A DNA stretch of 48,377 bases from Microbacterium paludicola (GCF_015235415.1 NZ_JADGLL010000022.1:1-48377); one strand, 5' to 3'; shown: positions 16,631 through 25,987, numbered from the stretch's first letter. The notes: generated by a model not told the origin, from the sequence alone. Numbers and translations are program-made.

Positions 16631-17533
16631 ATGCGGGATCGGCGACGGCGCGGAGGGCGTGCTGCCCTGGTGCTTCTCGGGGTGCTCGCGCTCGCCGGAT
16701 GCGCCCCGGCACTGCCGTCGCTGTCACCGTCCGCCGCGGGTGGTTCGCCGGGCCCCACGGGACTGCCCGAGTCGCAGGCGCCCGACGGCGTCGTCCCCGG
16801 CCGGCTCCCCCCGCCGCTCGTCATCGCCCACGAGGTGCCGTATCCCTCGGGCACGCTGTTCGATCCGGTCCGGGATGACGCGGTGACGTACCTGACGCGG
16901 TCGCCCATCCTGGCCCAGAGCCTCGCCCCGTTCTCGTGTGAGCTCTCGACGATCTCGCCGCGGGATCAGGCTCAGGTGCGCGTCCTGGGGGTGGAGGCGG
17001 TCGCCTGCCTCGACAGGGCCTACCGGCCGCTCGTCGAGGCGGCGGGATTCGAGTTCACCTCCCCGGTGCTCGAGTTCTCGGAGATCTCCTGCGGCGAGAA
17101 CAGCTCGACGGGCGAGTACTGCGTCGACACGGCGGCGATCTTCCTCGATGCGCAGCACGTGCTCGGGCAGTACGGCGACACGCGCCTCGGGCCGCTGTGG
17201 GTCGTCGCCCACGAGTACGCGCATCACCTGCAAGGGCTCGCTGGCCTGTGGGACGCGCGACTCGCCACTCTCGCCGCCGGCGTCGACGACCTCGAGGCGA
17301 ACCGCCGCTTCGAGCTGCAGGCGACGTGCCTCGGGGCGCAGGCCCTCGCCGCGTGGGATCAGGCGGGCTGGAGCGGACGGGACGCCGAGGAGTTCGTCCG
17401 GCAGTTCGGCCCGACCGACACCGACACCCACGGAACGGGCGAGTCGAACCTGTCGTGGATCGCCACCGGCTTGTCCAGCGGCGAGCTGATCGCCTGCGAC
17501 ACCTGGTCGGCCCGCCCGGCCGACGTCGACTGA
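16631..17533 (+). CDS. Putative neutral zinc metallopeptidase lipoprotein
   Basis: A 300-residue protein with an Arg-rich N terminus, a hydrophobic stretch and the lipobox LALAGC (Cys about 24), so it is probably anchored outside the membrane. The catalytic motif is HEYAHHLQGL (HExxH, about residues 195-199) with a downstream RRFELQATCLGAQ region, as in the YpfJ/neutral zinc metallopeptidase family. Four Cys in the exported part may pair. The start at 16631 gives the compact signal peptide; ATG 16583 is the alternative. The gene ends immediately before the convergent luciferase-like gene. Confidence 0.87.
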   Translation: MRDRRRRGGRAALVLLGVLALAGCAPALPSLSPSAAGGSPGPTGLPESQAPDGVVPGRLPPPLVIAHEVPYPSGTLFDPVRDDAVTYLTRSPILAQSLAPFSCELSTISPRDQAQVRVLGVEAVACLDRAYRPLVEAAGFEFTSPVLEFSEISCGENSSTGEYCVDTAAIFLDAQHVLGQYGDTRLGPLWVVAHEYAHHLQGLAGLWDARLATLAAGVDDLEANRRFELQATCLGAQALAAWDQAGWSGRDAEEFVRQFGPTDTDTHGTGESNLSWIATGLSSGELIACDTWSARPADVD

Positions 17534-18319
17534 CTACGCCAGGGCGTCGAGCAGGGGCCGCGGATCCGGCGCGTCGAACGTGCCGTGGAACGCGACCGCG
17601 TCGGCACCGGCGGCAGCGAGCTCCTCCGCGCGCGCCCGGAGCACGCCGCGCAGGTCGGGCTGGGCGGGATCGACCTCGGCATACGTGATCACGCGGGGGA
17701 GACCGTCGCGGCCGGATGCGGCGCGCCCCTCCTCGACGATCGCGCGTGCGGAGCGGAGCGCCTCGGCGTCGGTGTCCCCCACGAGCAGCACGCCGTCGGC
17801 GAGCTCGCCCGCGAGGCGCAGGGTCTTCTCCCGGGTGGCGCCGAGCACCAGCTCGGGCGGCGCCTGCGGGGCCCAGTCGAGCGCGACGCCGTCGAGCTTC
17901 ACGTAGCGGCCATCGGCATCCACCTTCTCGCCGTCGAGCAGCGCCCGCACCGCCGTTGTGTACTCGCGCAGCAGCGTGAGCGGCGACTCGGCGCGCGCAC
18001 CCACCTGCCCCATCCAGTCGAGCACGCCGTGCCCGAGCCCAGCGATCACGCGCCCGGGTGCGAGGCGCTCGAGCGTCGCGAGCTCCATCGCCGCGAGCGC
18101 CGGATTGCGCAGCGGCACCGGCAGCAGCCCGATGCCGACCTTCACGCGCTCGCTCCACGCGAGGGCCGCCGCCGCGGTGGCGATGCCGCCCTCCGAGAAG
18201 CAGTCCTCCCAGAGCCACAGCTCAGCGACGTCGGTCGCGTCGACCGCTTCGACGATCTCGCGCAGCGCCTCCGGCGGCGACTGCGGACGGAAGATGACAC
18301 CGAGGGTGGGGAGGCTCAT
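17534..18319 (-). CDS. Luciferase-like (LLM-class) flavin/F420 oxidoreductase
   Basis: A 261-residue TIM-barrel oxidoreductase of the luciferase-like class: LPTLGVIFRPQSPPEALREI, ELWLWEDCFSEGG, VKVGIGLLPVPLRNPALAAM, and GRVIAGLGHGVLDWMGQVGA. In actinobacteria such proteins commonly use F420, but FMN cannot be excluded. Substrate unknown. The ATG at 18319 is preceded by CAGGAT and a 6-nt gap (leaderless pattern). Confidence 0.87.
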   Translation of the reverse strand: MSLPTLGVIFRPQSPPEALREIVEAVDATDVAELWLWEDCFSEGGIATAAAALAWSERVKVGIGLLPVPLRNPALAAMELATLERLAPGRVIAGLGHGVLDWMGQVGARAESPLTLLREYTTAVRALLDGEKVDADGRYVKLDGVALDWAPQAPPELVLGATREKTLRLAGELADGVLLVGDTDAEALRSARAIVEEGRAASGRDGLPRVITYAEVDPAQPDLRGVLRARAEELAAAGADAVAFHGTFDAPDPRPLLDALA

Positions 18320-18426
18320 GCCGTCATCCTGACAGCGGGGACGGACATCCGACAGGCAACGACGCTCGCGAGGGCGCCGGGCCGCGGGATCCCAGGGCCG
18401 GCGGCGGGCACGCGCGGGGCACGAAC

Positions 18427-18432
18427 TAGGAT
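18427..18432 (+). promoter_or_regulatory. -10 box upstream of glyS
   Basis: TAGGAT, predicting a start near 18439 and a leader of about 55 nt. TTGGAG precedes the GTG start. I see no T-box-like structure in this leader. Confidence 0.45.
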
Positions 18433-18494
18433 TGGGGTATCCGCGCGCCTCTCGGTGCGCCACCTCCCGATCCTTCCCGACCATTGGAGCCACC

Positions 18495-19880
18495 GTGGCC
18501 GAGCCCTCCCGCCTCGACAAGGTCATCAGCCTCGCCCGCCACCGCGGGTTCGTCTTCCAGGCGGGAGAGATCTACGGCGGATCGCGGTCGGCGTGGGACT
18601 ACGGCCCCCTCGGCACCGAGCTGAAGGAGAACATCCGCCGCCAGTGGTGGCAGACGTTCGTGCGCGGCCGCGGCGACATGGTCGGCCTCGACTCGTCGAT
18701 CATCCTGCCCTCGAAGGTGTGGGAGGCGTCGGGCCACGTCGCCACGTTCACCGACCCGCTCGTCGAGTGCCTGCAGTGCCACAAGCGTCACCGCGAGGAT
18801 CACCTCATCGAGGCGTTCGCGGAGAAGAAGGGCCGCCAGCCCGAGAACGGCATGGCCGACATCGCCTGCCCCGACTGCGGCACGCGCGGTCAGTGGACCG
18901 AGCCGAAGTCGTTCTCGGGTCTCGTGAAGACCTACCTCGGCGTCGTCGACGACGAGTCGGGCCTCTACTACCTGCGCCCGGAGACGGCCCAGGGCATCTT
19001 CGTGAACTTCGCGAACGTGCTCACCGCGTCGCGCAAGAAGCCGCCGTTCGGCGTGGGCCAGGTCGGCAAGGCGTTCCGCAACGAGATCACCCCCGGCAAC
19101 TTCATCTTCCGCACGCGCGAGTTCGAGCAGATGGAGATCGAGTTCTTCGTGCCGCCGGCGGATGCCGCCGAGTGGTTCGATCACTGGGTCGACGCGTGCT
19201 GGAACTGGTTCCTCGACCTGGGCATCGACCCGTCGCACATGCGCAAGCTCGACATCCCGGATGGCGAGCGCGCCCACTACTCCGACCGCACGATCGACGT
19301 CGAGTACGACTTCGGCTTCCCCGGCAAGGGCTGGGGCGAGCTGATGGGCATCGCGAACCGCACCGACTTCGACCTGACGAACCACATCAAGGCCTCGGGC
19401 AGCAAGCTCGAGTACTTCGACCAGGCCTCGGGCGAGAAGTACGTGCCGTACGTGATCGAGCCGTCGTTCGGCCTCACCCGCTCGATGATGGCGTTCCTGA
19501 TCGACGCGTACACCGAGGAGGAGGTGCCGAACGCGAAGGGCGGCACCGACACCCGCACGGTGCTGAAGCTCGACCCGCGCCTCGCGCCGGTGAAGGTGGC
19601 CGTGCTGCCGCTGTCTCGCAACGAGCGCCTCTCGCCGCTTGCGCGCGAGGTAGCCGACGACCTGCGCGGCACGTGGAACGTCGACTTCGACGACGCCGGC
19701 GCGATCGGACGTCGCTACCGCCGCCAGGACGAGATCGGCACGCCGCTGTGTGTGACGATCGACTTCGACTCGCTCGATGACCGCGCCGTGACGGTGCGCG
19801 ACCGCGACACCATGGGCCAGGAGCGCGTGCCGCTCGAGAACCTGCGCGCCTACCTCGGCGAGCGCCTGCGCGGGGCCTGA
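18495..19880 (+). CDS. glyS: Glycyl-tRNA synthetase, single-chain dimeric type
   Basis: A 461-residue class II synthetase that charges tRNA-Gly. It carries [20 protein letters not shown] at the N terminus, a zinc-binding pair of CxxC motifs (C92/C95 and C125/C128), [13 protein letters not shown], the motif 2 region [20 protein letters not shown], motif 3 [12 protein letters not shown], and a C-terminal anticodon-binding domain ([17 protein letters not shown]). The length is normal. The GTG start at 18495 has TTGGAG upstream. Confidence 0.97.
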   Translation: MAEPSRLDKVISLARHRGFVFQAGEIYGGSRSAWDYGPLGTELKENIRRQWWQTFVRGRGDMVGLDSSIILPSKVWEASGHVATFTDPLVECLQCHKRHREDHLIEAFAEKKGRQPENGMADIACPDCGTRGQWTEPKSFSGLVKTYLGVVDDESGLYYLRPETAQGIFVNFANVLTASRKKPPFGVGQVGKAFRNEITPGNFIFRTREFEQMEIEFFVPPADAAEWFDHWVDACWNWFLDLGIDPSHMRKLDIPDGERAHYSDRTIDVEYDFGFPGKGWGELMGIANRTDFDLTNHIKASGSKLEYFDQASGEKYVPYVIEPSFGLTRSMMAFLIDAYTEEEVPNAKGGTDTRTVLKLDPRLAPVKVAVLPLSRNERLSPLAREVADDLRGTWNVDFDDAGAIGRRYRRQDEIGTPLCVTIDFDSLDDRAVTVRDRDTMGQERVPLENLRAYLGERLRGA

Positions 19881-19903
19881 CCCCAGCCGCGGGCGACGGC
19901 GGA

Positions 19904-20325
19904 TCAGCCGGTGACGGTGATCCGCACGCCCTCGGCCCCGCCCCCTCGGTGCGGGCGAGGCAGCGCGTGAGGATGGCGCGCAGCACGTCCAGATCGACCG
20001 CGTCGAGCTTCTTGAGGTAGAGACAGCCGCGTCCCGTGGTGTGCGGGCCGAGGCGCGCGAGCTCGTCCGGGTAGGCGCCCGTGTCGTCGAGGTAGATCGT
20101 CGTGGCGGTCTTGCGCGGGGAGAACGCGAGCACGGGCATGTCGCCCTCGGTGCCGGTCGGGTAGACGTAGTGGCACGCGCCGAAGCCGATGATCGTCCCC
20201 CACAGCACGGGATCGCGGCCGCTGACCTCGCGCATCAGCTCGATCAGCTCCTGCGCGTCCGTGCGCCGGCGCTCGGGCGTCACGCCGAGCAGGAAGGCGC
20301 CGAGGTCACCGCCCGTCGGCTGCAT
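19904..20325 (-). pseudogene. DUF1801-like protein, frameshifted near its C terminus
   Basis: From ATG 20325 the frame reads MQPTGGDLGAFLLGVTPERR, ELIELMREVSGRDPVLWGTI, GFGACHYVYPTGTEGDMPVL and so on to LRAILTRCLARTEG. It then runs on as an Arg/Pro-rich antisense of glyS. The next frame gives a short natural ending, GAEGVRITVTG and stop at 19904. The switch falls in a C4-G-C5 run (about 19936-19945): one missing C restores a 140-residue protein. Start and stop of the neighbouring HhH gene lie 1 bp away, so the pair forms an operon. Either a real pseudogene or a homopolymer error. Confidence 0.72.
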
Positions 20326-20326
20326 C

Positions 20327-20908
20327 TCAAGCCTTCGCGGCGGCCTTCGCCGCCCGCTTGTACTCGCGCACCTTCGCGAGGGTCTCGGGGCTGGTGATGT
20401 CGGCGACGGAGCGGAACGAACCCTCCTCGCCGTAGGGTGCGGCGGCCTCGCGCCATCCTGCCCCGGCGAAGCCGTACTGCTTGCCGAGCAGCGCGAGGAA
20501 GATCCGGGCCTTCTGGTCACCGAAGCCGGGAAGGGCCTTCAGGCGCTTCAGCACCTCCTTGCCGTCCGGATCGCCGGTGCCGTTCGAAGGACGTGTCCAG
20601 ATCGCGGCGGCGTCGCCGCCCCACTCGTCGACGATCGTCTGGCAGAGCGTCCGCACCCGGTCCGCCATCGATCCGGGGAACCGGTGCACGGCCGGGGTCT
20701 GCCGGAACACCTCGATGAACGCCTCCGGGTCGTAGGCCGCGATCTCGCGCGAGTCGACGGATCCGATCCGCTGCCGGATCTTCTCGGGACCCATGAACGC
20801 CGTCTCCATCGCGATCTGCTGATCAAGCAGCATCCCGATGAGCAGAGCGAGCGGGTTGTCTGTCAGCAGCGCGTCGGCGTCGGCGTCGCCGGTGATCGTG
20901 AGGGCCAT
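20327..20908 (-). CDS. HhH-GPD-type base-excision repair-like protein
   Basis: A 193-residue protein with the helix-hairpin-helix segment LKRLKALPGFGDQKARIFLA and the N-terminal DNPLALLIGMLLDQQIAMET. This matches the uncharacterised actinobacterial HhH-GPD family related to DNA glycosylases; no iron-sulfur Cys cluster is seen. Its glycosylase activity is inferred from the fold only. It starts at ATG 20908 with GACAAT and a 6-nt gap, the same GACAATGGAC sequence as at hemL. Confidence 0.87.
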   Translation of the reverse strand: MALTITGDADADALLTDNPLALLIGMLLDQQIAMETAFMGPEKIRQRIGSVDSREIAAYDPEAFIEVFRQTPAVHRFPGSMADRVRTLCQTIVDEWGGDAAAIWTRPSNGTGDPDGKEVLKRLKALPGFGDQKARIFLALLGKQYGFAGAGWREAAAPYGEEGSFRSVADITSPETLAKVREYKRAAKAAAKA

Positions 20909-21062
20909 GGGTCCATTGTCCGTCGGATCTCCGCCGGTCGACATCACACGCCGATCCGCGAGCGCGCACGGGGACGGTGAGAGTGCATCCGTGCGGATGT
21001 GTCCTCGCGCGATGGATGGGCTCCCGGCGTGGGCGCGTGTCGTCGGGGGACGCCGAAGCAGA

Positions 21063-22346
21063 TCAGCCCAGCGCGGCCGCGCCCGTGACGGGGCAGGCAC
21101 CAGCGGGCTCGGCGGCGGCGTCGGCCGGCTGCGCGGCGGCCTCCGCGGCCTCGACCGCGGGGCGCACGTCCACGCCGAACAGCGTCTCGATCGCGGCGAA
21201 CACCTCATCGGCCCGGCCCTGGCGCGCGTACTCGGCGGCCCGCACGGTGGGGGTGTGAAGCAGCGTGCCGACGAGGTGGCGCAGTGCCGCCTCGGCCTCG
21301 GGGCGCCGGCCGATCTCGGCCTCGAGCAGGCCGAACACGTGCTGGCGCAGCGCGACGATCGCCGGCTGGGCGCTGCGGCCGCGGCGTCCGTCGGTGAAGC
21401 GCGCGGCGGCATCCTTCACCATCTGGCGGGCGGCATCGGTCGCCTGCAGCTCCTCGAGCGGCGCGTGAAGGCGGATCGTCTCGAGGTCGAGCAGCGTCAC
21501 TCCCGGAAGCTCGCCGACGGCGGGGTCGACGTTGCGGGGGAGGCCCAGGTCGATCACGAACAGCGGCTTGTCGAGCCCGGCGACGGTCGCGGGGGTCACG
21601 ACCGGCTCCTCGCTTGTCGTGCACGTGATGATGATGTCGCTGCGGATGGCGGTCTCGACGAGGGTCGCCTTGGTCGTGTGCGCGATCCCGTACTTCTCGC
21701 CGAACTTCGCCCCGCGGCCGGAGGCGGAGAACACAGTGATGTCGGTGACGCCGCGCTCGCGCAGGGCGGCGATCGTGGCCGCCGCGTACATGCCGGTTCC
21801 CATCAGCAGCACGCGCTGGGTGGTCCAGTCGGCGAGGCGGCTGTCGGTCAGCTCGAGAGCGAGGCGGACGAGCGAGCGGCCCGCGCGGCCGAGGGCCGTC
21901 GCGTTCTTGATCGCCTTCTGCGTCTCGGTGGCGCGCTGGAACATCCGCTCCAGGTCGCTCGTCGTCGTGCCGAGCTGGCGCGCGTCGGTGAGCGCGCGGC
22001 GCACCTGGCCGCCGATCTCGCCCTCGCCGATCACGACCGACTCCAGGCCCGCGGCGACGGCGAAGAGGTGCTCGGCCGCCTTACCGTCGGTCTTGACCGC
22101 GTAGGAGCCGGCGAACTCCTCGGGGCTCAGGCCCGAGGCCGAGCGCATCGCGTCGGCGATCACCAGGGCGGTGTCGTCGCTGTCGGTCTCGACGTACGCC
22201 TCGATGCGGTTGCACGTCGAGAGCACGACGACGCCGTCGACCGAGGGGGCGATGAGCGGCGTGATCTTGTCCGCGCCAGGCGCGGAGAGCTGCTCGAGCA
22301 CGTCGAAGGGCGCAGTCTTATGACTCGCGGTGACACACAGCAGCAC
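21063..22346 (-). CDS. hemA: Glutamyl-tRNA reductase
   Basis: First committed step of C5-pathway heme synthesis: reduces glutamyl-tRNA to glutamate-1-semialdehyde with NADPH, passing it to HemL. The 427-residue protein has SHKTAPFDVLEQL, the catalytic Cys45 in STCNRIEAY, GLESVVIGEGEIGGQV, and a Rossmann region VLLMGTGMYAA. The tail after about residue 390 is Ala/Pro-rich and ends with CPVTGAAALG, in which Cys418-Pro419 resembles a heme-regulatory motif. It uses a GTG start with TAGAAT exactly 6 nt upstream, so a leaderless GTG message. It diverges from hemE. Confidence 0.95.
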   Translation of the reverse strand: MLLCVTASHKTAPFDVLEQLSAPGADKITPLIAPSVDGVVVLSTCNRIEAYVETDSDDTALVIADAMRSASGLSPEEFAGSYAVKTDGKAAEHLFAVAAGLESVVIGEGEIGGQVRRALTDARQLGTTTSDLERMFQRATETQKAIKNATALGRAGRSLVRLALELTDSRLADWTTQRVLLMGTGMYAAATIAALRERGVTDITVFSASGRGAKFGEKYGIAHTTKATLVETAIRSDIIITCTTSEEPVVTPATVAGLDKPLFVIDLGLPRNVDPAVGELPGVTLLDLETIRLHAPLEELQATDAARQMVKDAAARFTDGRRGRSAQPAIVALRQHVFGLLEAEIGRRPEAEAALRHLVGTLLHTPTVRAAEYARQGRADEVFAAIETLFGVDVRPAVEAAEAAAQPADAAAEPAGACPVTGAAALG

Positions 22347-22352
22347 GATCCG

Positions 22353-22358
22353 ATTCTA
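22353..22358 (-). promoter_or_regulatory. -10 box of hemA (leaderless GTG start)
   Basis: TAGAAT on the minus strand, a 6-nt gap, then GTG at 22346. No -35 hexamer is obvious. Confidence 0.6.
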
Positions 22359-22466
22359 CGCCGCGTCGAAACCGCGGGCTGAGTCCCGGCTGGGCGGCCG
22401 CCCCGGATGGTTCGACGTCGAGGGACCGCGCGATGGACGGCCAGGGGATCCTGAAGGTGAACGCGG

Positions 22467-22472
22467 CAAGAT
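22467..22472 (+). promoter_or_regulatory. -10-like box of hemE (leaderless)
   Basis: CAAGAT followed by GGGGGA and the ATG at 22479. The G-run could instead serve as a weak ribosome site. Confidence 0.4.
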
Positions 22473-22478
22473 GGGGGA

Positions 22479-23513
22479 ATGCCCTCTGCCGACGCGCCCC
22501 TGCTCCGCGCACTTCGTGGTGACCGTCCCGAGACCGCCCCGATCTGGTTCATGCGGCAGGCGGGGCGCTCGCTTCCCGAGTACCGCGAGCTGCGGGTCGG
22601 CACGCGGATGCTCGACGCGTGCCTGACGCCCGACCTCGCCGCCGAGATCACGCTGCAGCCGGTGCGCCGTCACGGCGTCGACGCCGGCATCTTCTTCAGC
22701 GACATCGTCGTCCCCCTGCGCCTCGCGGGCATCGAGGTCGAGATCGAGCCGGGCCGCGGCCCGGTGTTCGCGTCTCCCATCCGCACGGCCGACGACGTCG
22801 CGCGGATCACCGCGATCGACCCGGCGGAGGTCGCCGCGGCCGCGGATCCCGTGCGCGAGGCGGTGCGCCTCACGGTCGCCGAGCTGGACACGACCGGGAC
22901 GCCGCTGATCGGCTTCGCCGGTGCGCCGTTCACCCTCGCGGCGTACCTCGTCGAGGGCGGTCCCTCGAAGGAGCACCTCCGCGCCCGGGCGATGATGCAG
23001 GCGGATCCCGACTCGTGGCATCGCCTCGCCGGCTGGCTCTCCGGCGTCTCGCGCGCGTTCCTTCGGGCGCAGATCGAGGCGGGCGCCGCCGCGGTGCAGC
23101 TGTTCGACTCGTGGGCCGGATCGCTGGATCCGGATGTCTTCCGCCGCTTCGTCGCGCCGCATTCGAAGGCGGCGGTGCAGGATCTGCCCGTCCCGGTCAT
23201 CCACTTCGGCGTCGGCACCGGTCCGTTCCTCGGCGACATGCGCCTCGACGGGGTGGCGTCGGCCGTCGGCGTCGACTGGCGCCTGCCGCTCGACGAGGCC
23301 GCGGCGATCATCGGCCCCGACACGACGCTGCAGGGGAACATCGACCCCGCGCTGCTCGGCGCCCCGTGGGAGGTGCTCGAGCAGCACGTGCGCGGCGTCG
23401 TCGAACGCGGCCGCGCGGCGCGCGCCCACGTCGTCAACCTCGGCCACGGCGTGCCGCCCGAGACCGACCCGACCGTCCTGACGCGCGTCGTCGAGCTCGT
23501 CCACTCGCTCTGA
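22479..23513 (+). CDS. hemE: Uroporphyrinogen decarboxylase
   Basis: Decarboxylates uroporphyrinogen III to coproporphyrinogen III. The 344-residue protein has the N-terminal signature [77 protein letters not shown] and GNIDPALL, all expected for the family. It starts the plus-strand heme genes, 1 nt before cgoX. Confidence 0.97.
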   Translation: MPSADAPLLRALRGDRPETAPIWFMRQAGRSLPEYRELRVGTRMLDACLTPDLAAEITLQPVRRHGVDAGIFFSDIVVPLRLAGIEVEIEPGRGPVFASPIRTADDVARITAIDPAEVAAAADPVREAVRLTVAELDTTGTPLIGFAGAPFTLAAYLVEGGPSKEHLRARAMMQADPDSWHRLAGWLSGVSRAFLRAQIEAGAAAVQLFDSWAGSLDPDVFRRFVAPHSKAAVQDLPVPVIHFGVGTGPFLGDMRLDGVASAVGVDWRLPLDEAAAIIGPDTTLQGNIDPALLGAPWEVLEQHVRGVVERGRAARAHVVNLGHGVPPETDPTVLTRVVELVHSL

Positions 23514-23514
23514 C

Positions 23515-24960
23515 ATGACCGCCGACGTCGGGAGTCTGTTCGAGCACGCGCACGCAACCCGCGTCGCGGTGATCGGCGGTGGGATCGCGGGGCTCGTCGC
23601 CGCGCGGGAGTTCGCCAAGGTCGGGATGACCGTGACGCTGCTCGAGGCGACCGATCGCCTCGGCGGCGCCATCCGCTCCGGCGAAGTCGACGGCATCGCG
23701 CTCGACCTCGGCGCCGAGAGCTTCGCCACCCGCGGCGGGCACGTGCGGCGCCTCATCGACGAGCTGGGCCTCGGCGACGCGGTCGTCGAGCCGAACCGCG
23801 CGGGCGCGTGGGTCGCCGGACTTCCCGGCGGCAAGGCGGCGCCGCTGCCGAAGGGCGGCATCCTGGGCATCCCGGCGAACCCGTTCGCGGAGGACGTCCG
23901 CCGGGTGATCGGCTGGGCCGGCGCGTGGCGCGCGTACCTCGACCGGCTGCGCCCGCCGCTGACCATCGGCCACGAGCGCAGCCTCGGCCGCCTCGTGCGC
24001 TCGCGCCTCGGCTCAGCGGTGCTCGACCGGCTCGTCGCCCCCGTGACCAGCGGCGTCTACTCGGCGCGGCCCGACGACATCGACCCCGACATCGCCGCCC
24101 CCGGCCTGAACGCCGCCCTCACGCGAGCCGGATCGCTGACGGGCGCGGTCGCCGAGCTCACCGCCGCCCGCTCCGGCGAGGGCAAGGCGCCGGGAGCCGC
24201 GGTCCAGGGCCTCGCCGGCGGCATCGGCCGGCTCGTCGACGCGCTCGCCGCGTCGCTGCGCGAGCAGGGGGTCGACCTCCGCACGACGACTCCGGTCGCG
24301 TCGCTCGACCGAGCGGGAGGCGGATGGCGCATCCGGGTCGGCGAGGAGACGGTCGAGGCGGATGTCGTGATCGTGGCGACCGAGGAGTCGGCCGCCCGCG
24401 CGCTGCTCGCCCCGCATGTGCCCGGCCTCGCGGCCGAGCCACCTGCCCCCGGTCCGGTCGTCCACGTCGTCACGCTCGTGCTCGACGCCCCCGAACTCGC
24501 GGCCGCGCCGCGCGGCACCGGCGTGCTCACCGTGCCCGGCGCCTTCCGCGCGAAGGCCCTCACCCACGCGAGCGCCAAGTGGAGCTGGATCGCCGAGCGG
24601 GCCGGCTCGCGGCGCCAGGTCGTCCGGGTGTCGTTCGGCGCGCAGGGCGAGGCGCCCGTGACCGACGGGATGGCGGACGACGAGATCGCCGCGCTGGCGG
24701 TGGAGGAGGCGTCCGCGCTGCTCGGCGTGCCGCTCAAGCGCGCGCAGCTGCGGGGATTCGCCATCGCGCGCTTCGCGCAGTCGCAGCCCGCGGCGACGAT
24801 CGGGCTGCGCGAAGCGACCGAGCGCACCCGCGAGGCGATCCGATCCGTCCCCTCCCTCGGTGCTGCGGGCGCCTGGCTCGCGGGGACCGGCCTCGCCCAG
24901 GTGGTGCCCGACGCGGCCGAAGAGGCCGATCGCGTGCGCCGGGGCGCGCTGTTCGGCTGA
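23515..24960 (+). CDS. cgoX: Coproporphyrinogen III oxidase (HemY/HemG-type flavoprotein)
   Basis: A 481-residue FAD enzyme with the dinucleotide fold RVAVIGGGIAGLVAAREF (residues 16-33), LEATDRLGGAIRS, and a C-terminal GAAGAWLAGTGLAQVVPDA that closes over FAD. Formerly named HemY or HemG. In Gram-positive bacteria that also have ChdC it oxidises coproporphyrinogen III to coproporphyrin III. The presence of chdC 1.4 kb downstream supports that reading. A palindromic element follows its stop by 10 nt. Confidence 0.93.
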   Translation: MTADVGSLFEHAHATRVAVIGGGIAGLVAAREFAKVGMTVTLLEATDRLGGAIRSGEVDGIALDLGAESFATRGGHVRRLIDELGLGDAVVEPNRAGAWVAGLPGGKAAPLPKGGILGIPANPFAEDVRRVIGWAGAWRAYLDRLRPPLTIGHERSLGRLVRSRLGSAVLDRLVAPVTSGVYSARPDDIDPDIAAPGLNAALTRAGSLTGAVAELTAARSGEGKAPGAAVQGLAGGIGRLVDALAASLREQGVDLRTTTPVASLDRAGGGWRIRVGEETVEADVVIVATEESAARALLAPHVPGLAAEPPAPGPVVHVVTLVLDAPELAAAPRGTGVLTVPGAFRAKALTHASAKWSWIAERAGSRRQVVRVSFGAQGEAPVTDGMADDEIAALAVEEASALLGVPLKRAQLRGFAIARFAQSQPAATIGLREATERTREAIRSVPSLGAAGAWLAGTGLAQVVPDAAEEADRVRRGALFG

Positions 24961-24970
24961 GCGCGCGCCA

Positions 24971-25030
24971 GGAGATCCCGCGAACCGAGGATGATCCGGT
25001 CGCGGATCTCCGCATCTCGCGGGATCCTCC
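24971..25030. repeat. Palindromic element, copy B (after cgoX)
   Basis: Left arm GGAGATCCCGCGAACCGAGG continues ATGATCCG; the right arm CGGATCTCCGCATCTCGCGG continues GATCCTCC. The arms pair over about 26 positions with few mismatches. It lies 10 nt after the cgoX stop, where it could act as a terminator or protect the mRNA end. Confidence 0.75.
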
Positions 25031-25202
25031 GCGTTTCGCGGCGCCCGAACCGCGTGCGCGACGCGCCCTTAGCGGGTGACCCTGCCGACCGCAACCGGAT
25101 GCCGAGATCGGAATACAGGGCTACTCTCGAACACGAACGCAGCACTCGCAGATCCATTGGCGGGCTCGCGCGCAGCGCGGCCCTACGACGTGAGGAGAAC
25201 CC

Positions 25203-25556
25203 ATGCGGGGGAAATTGGGACTCGTGATCGGCCTCGGTGCGGGCTACGTGCTCGGCACTCGTGCGGGCCGTGAGCGCTACGAGCAGATCAAGACCCAGGC
25301 GCTCAAGGTCTGGAACATGGACCCGGTGCAGGAGCAGGTCGGCAAGGCGAAGAAGCTCGCGACGTCCAGCGCCATGGCGCTGCCGCGCGCCGCGTGGAAC
25401 GGCGCCGTCGGCGTCGCCAAGGCCGTGAACAAGCAGGGCACTCCCGGCAGCAAGCTCGACGCCGCACTGGACGCGACGAAGGACGCGGCCGACGACGTCA
25501 AGAAGGCCGCCGACACGGACGGCACCGACGTCAAGAAGGTGGCTGGCACGAAATGA
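25203..25556 (+). CDS. YtxH-like small protein
   Basis: A 117-residue protein starting MRGKLGLVIGLGAGYVLGTR with a short hydrophobic Gly-rich N terminus followed by AGRERYEQIKT; it is then mostly helical and charged with a Lys/Asp/Ala-rich tail. This matches actinobacterial YtxH-like envelope or stress proteins of unknown function. GAGGAG precedes the ATG. It starts a tightly coupled three-gene set (ATGA overlap with the next gene). Confidence 0.78.
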   Translation: MRGKLGLVIGLGAGYVLGTRAGRERYEQIKTQALKVWNMDPVQEQVGKAKKLATSSAMALPRAAWNGAVGVAKAVNKQGTPGSKLDAALDATKDAADDVKKAADTDGTDVKKVAGTK

Positions 25557-25987
25557 GCATCCAGTCGCCTCGGCGCGACGGTCGGGGCTCGCCCGTGCGG
25601 GACCGCGCAGACGACGGACTCTTCACCCTCGTCGGCGACGTGCCGCAGCTGGTCAAGAACCTGATCGTCGCCGAGTTCAACGCCATCAAGGGCTGGCTCG
25701 TCAAGACCGCCACCGACGCCGGCATCGGCACCGGGATGATGTTCGTCGGCCTGTTCTTCATTGCGTGGGTCGTGCCGCTCTTCCTGACGTTCCTCGTCGC
25801 CCTGCTCTCGCTGTGGCTGCCCGTCTGGGCGTCGGCGCTCATCGTGATGGGCGTGGGAGTCGTGCTGGCCATCGTCGCCGGGTTCATCGGCCTCGCCTTC
25901 TACAAGAAGATCGGCAAGCGGGAGAGTCCCTTCTCGGCCGCGAAGACGGACATCCAGATCGTGAAGGAGGCCGCCAGTGAGTACTGA
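25553..25987 (+). CDS. Phage-holin-like (Holin-X type) membrane protein
   Basis: A 144-residue protein with a soluble N terminus (LFTLVGDVPQLVKNLIVAEF) and two long hydrophobic segments (about residues 61-84 and 92-116). It resembles the actinobacterial Holin-X/phage-holin-like family, usually chromosomal and not tied to phage. The AEFNAIKGWL helix before the membrane part is typical. It sits between YtxH-like and DUF3618 genes with overlaps on both sides, suggesting an envelope complex (inference). Confidence 0.8.
   Translation: MSIQSPRRDGRGSPVRDRADDGLFTLVGDVPQLVKNLIVAEFNAIKGWLVKTATDAGIGTGMMFVGLFFIAWVVPLFLTFLVALLSLWLPVWASALIVMGVGVVLAIVAGFIGLAFYKKIGKRESPFSAAKTDIQIVKEAASEY

Noticed and set aside
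18427..18494. T-box leader upstream of glyS
   Set aside because: The predicted leader is about 55 nt, too short, with no specifier or T-box sequence.
25553..25987. Prophage remnant suggested by the holin-like gene
   Set aside because: No other phage gene is nearby; holin-X-like proteins are ordinary chromosomal genes in actinobacteria.
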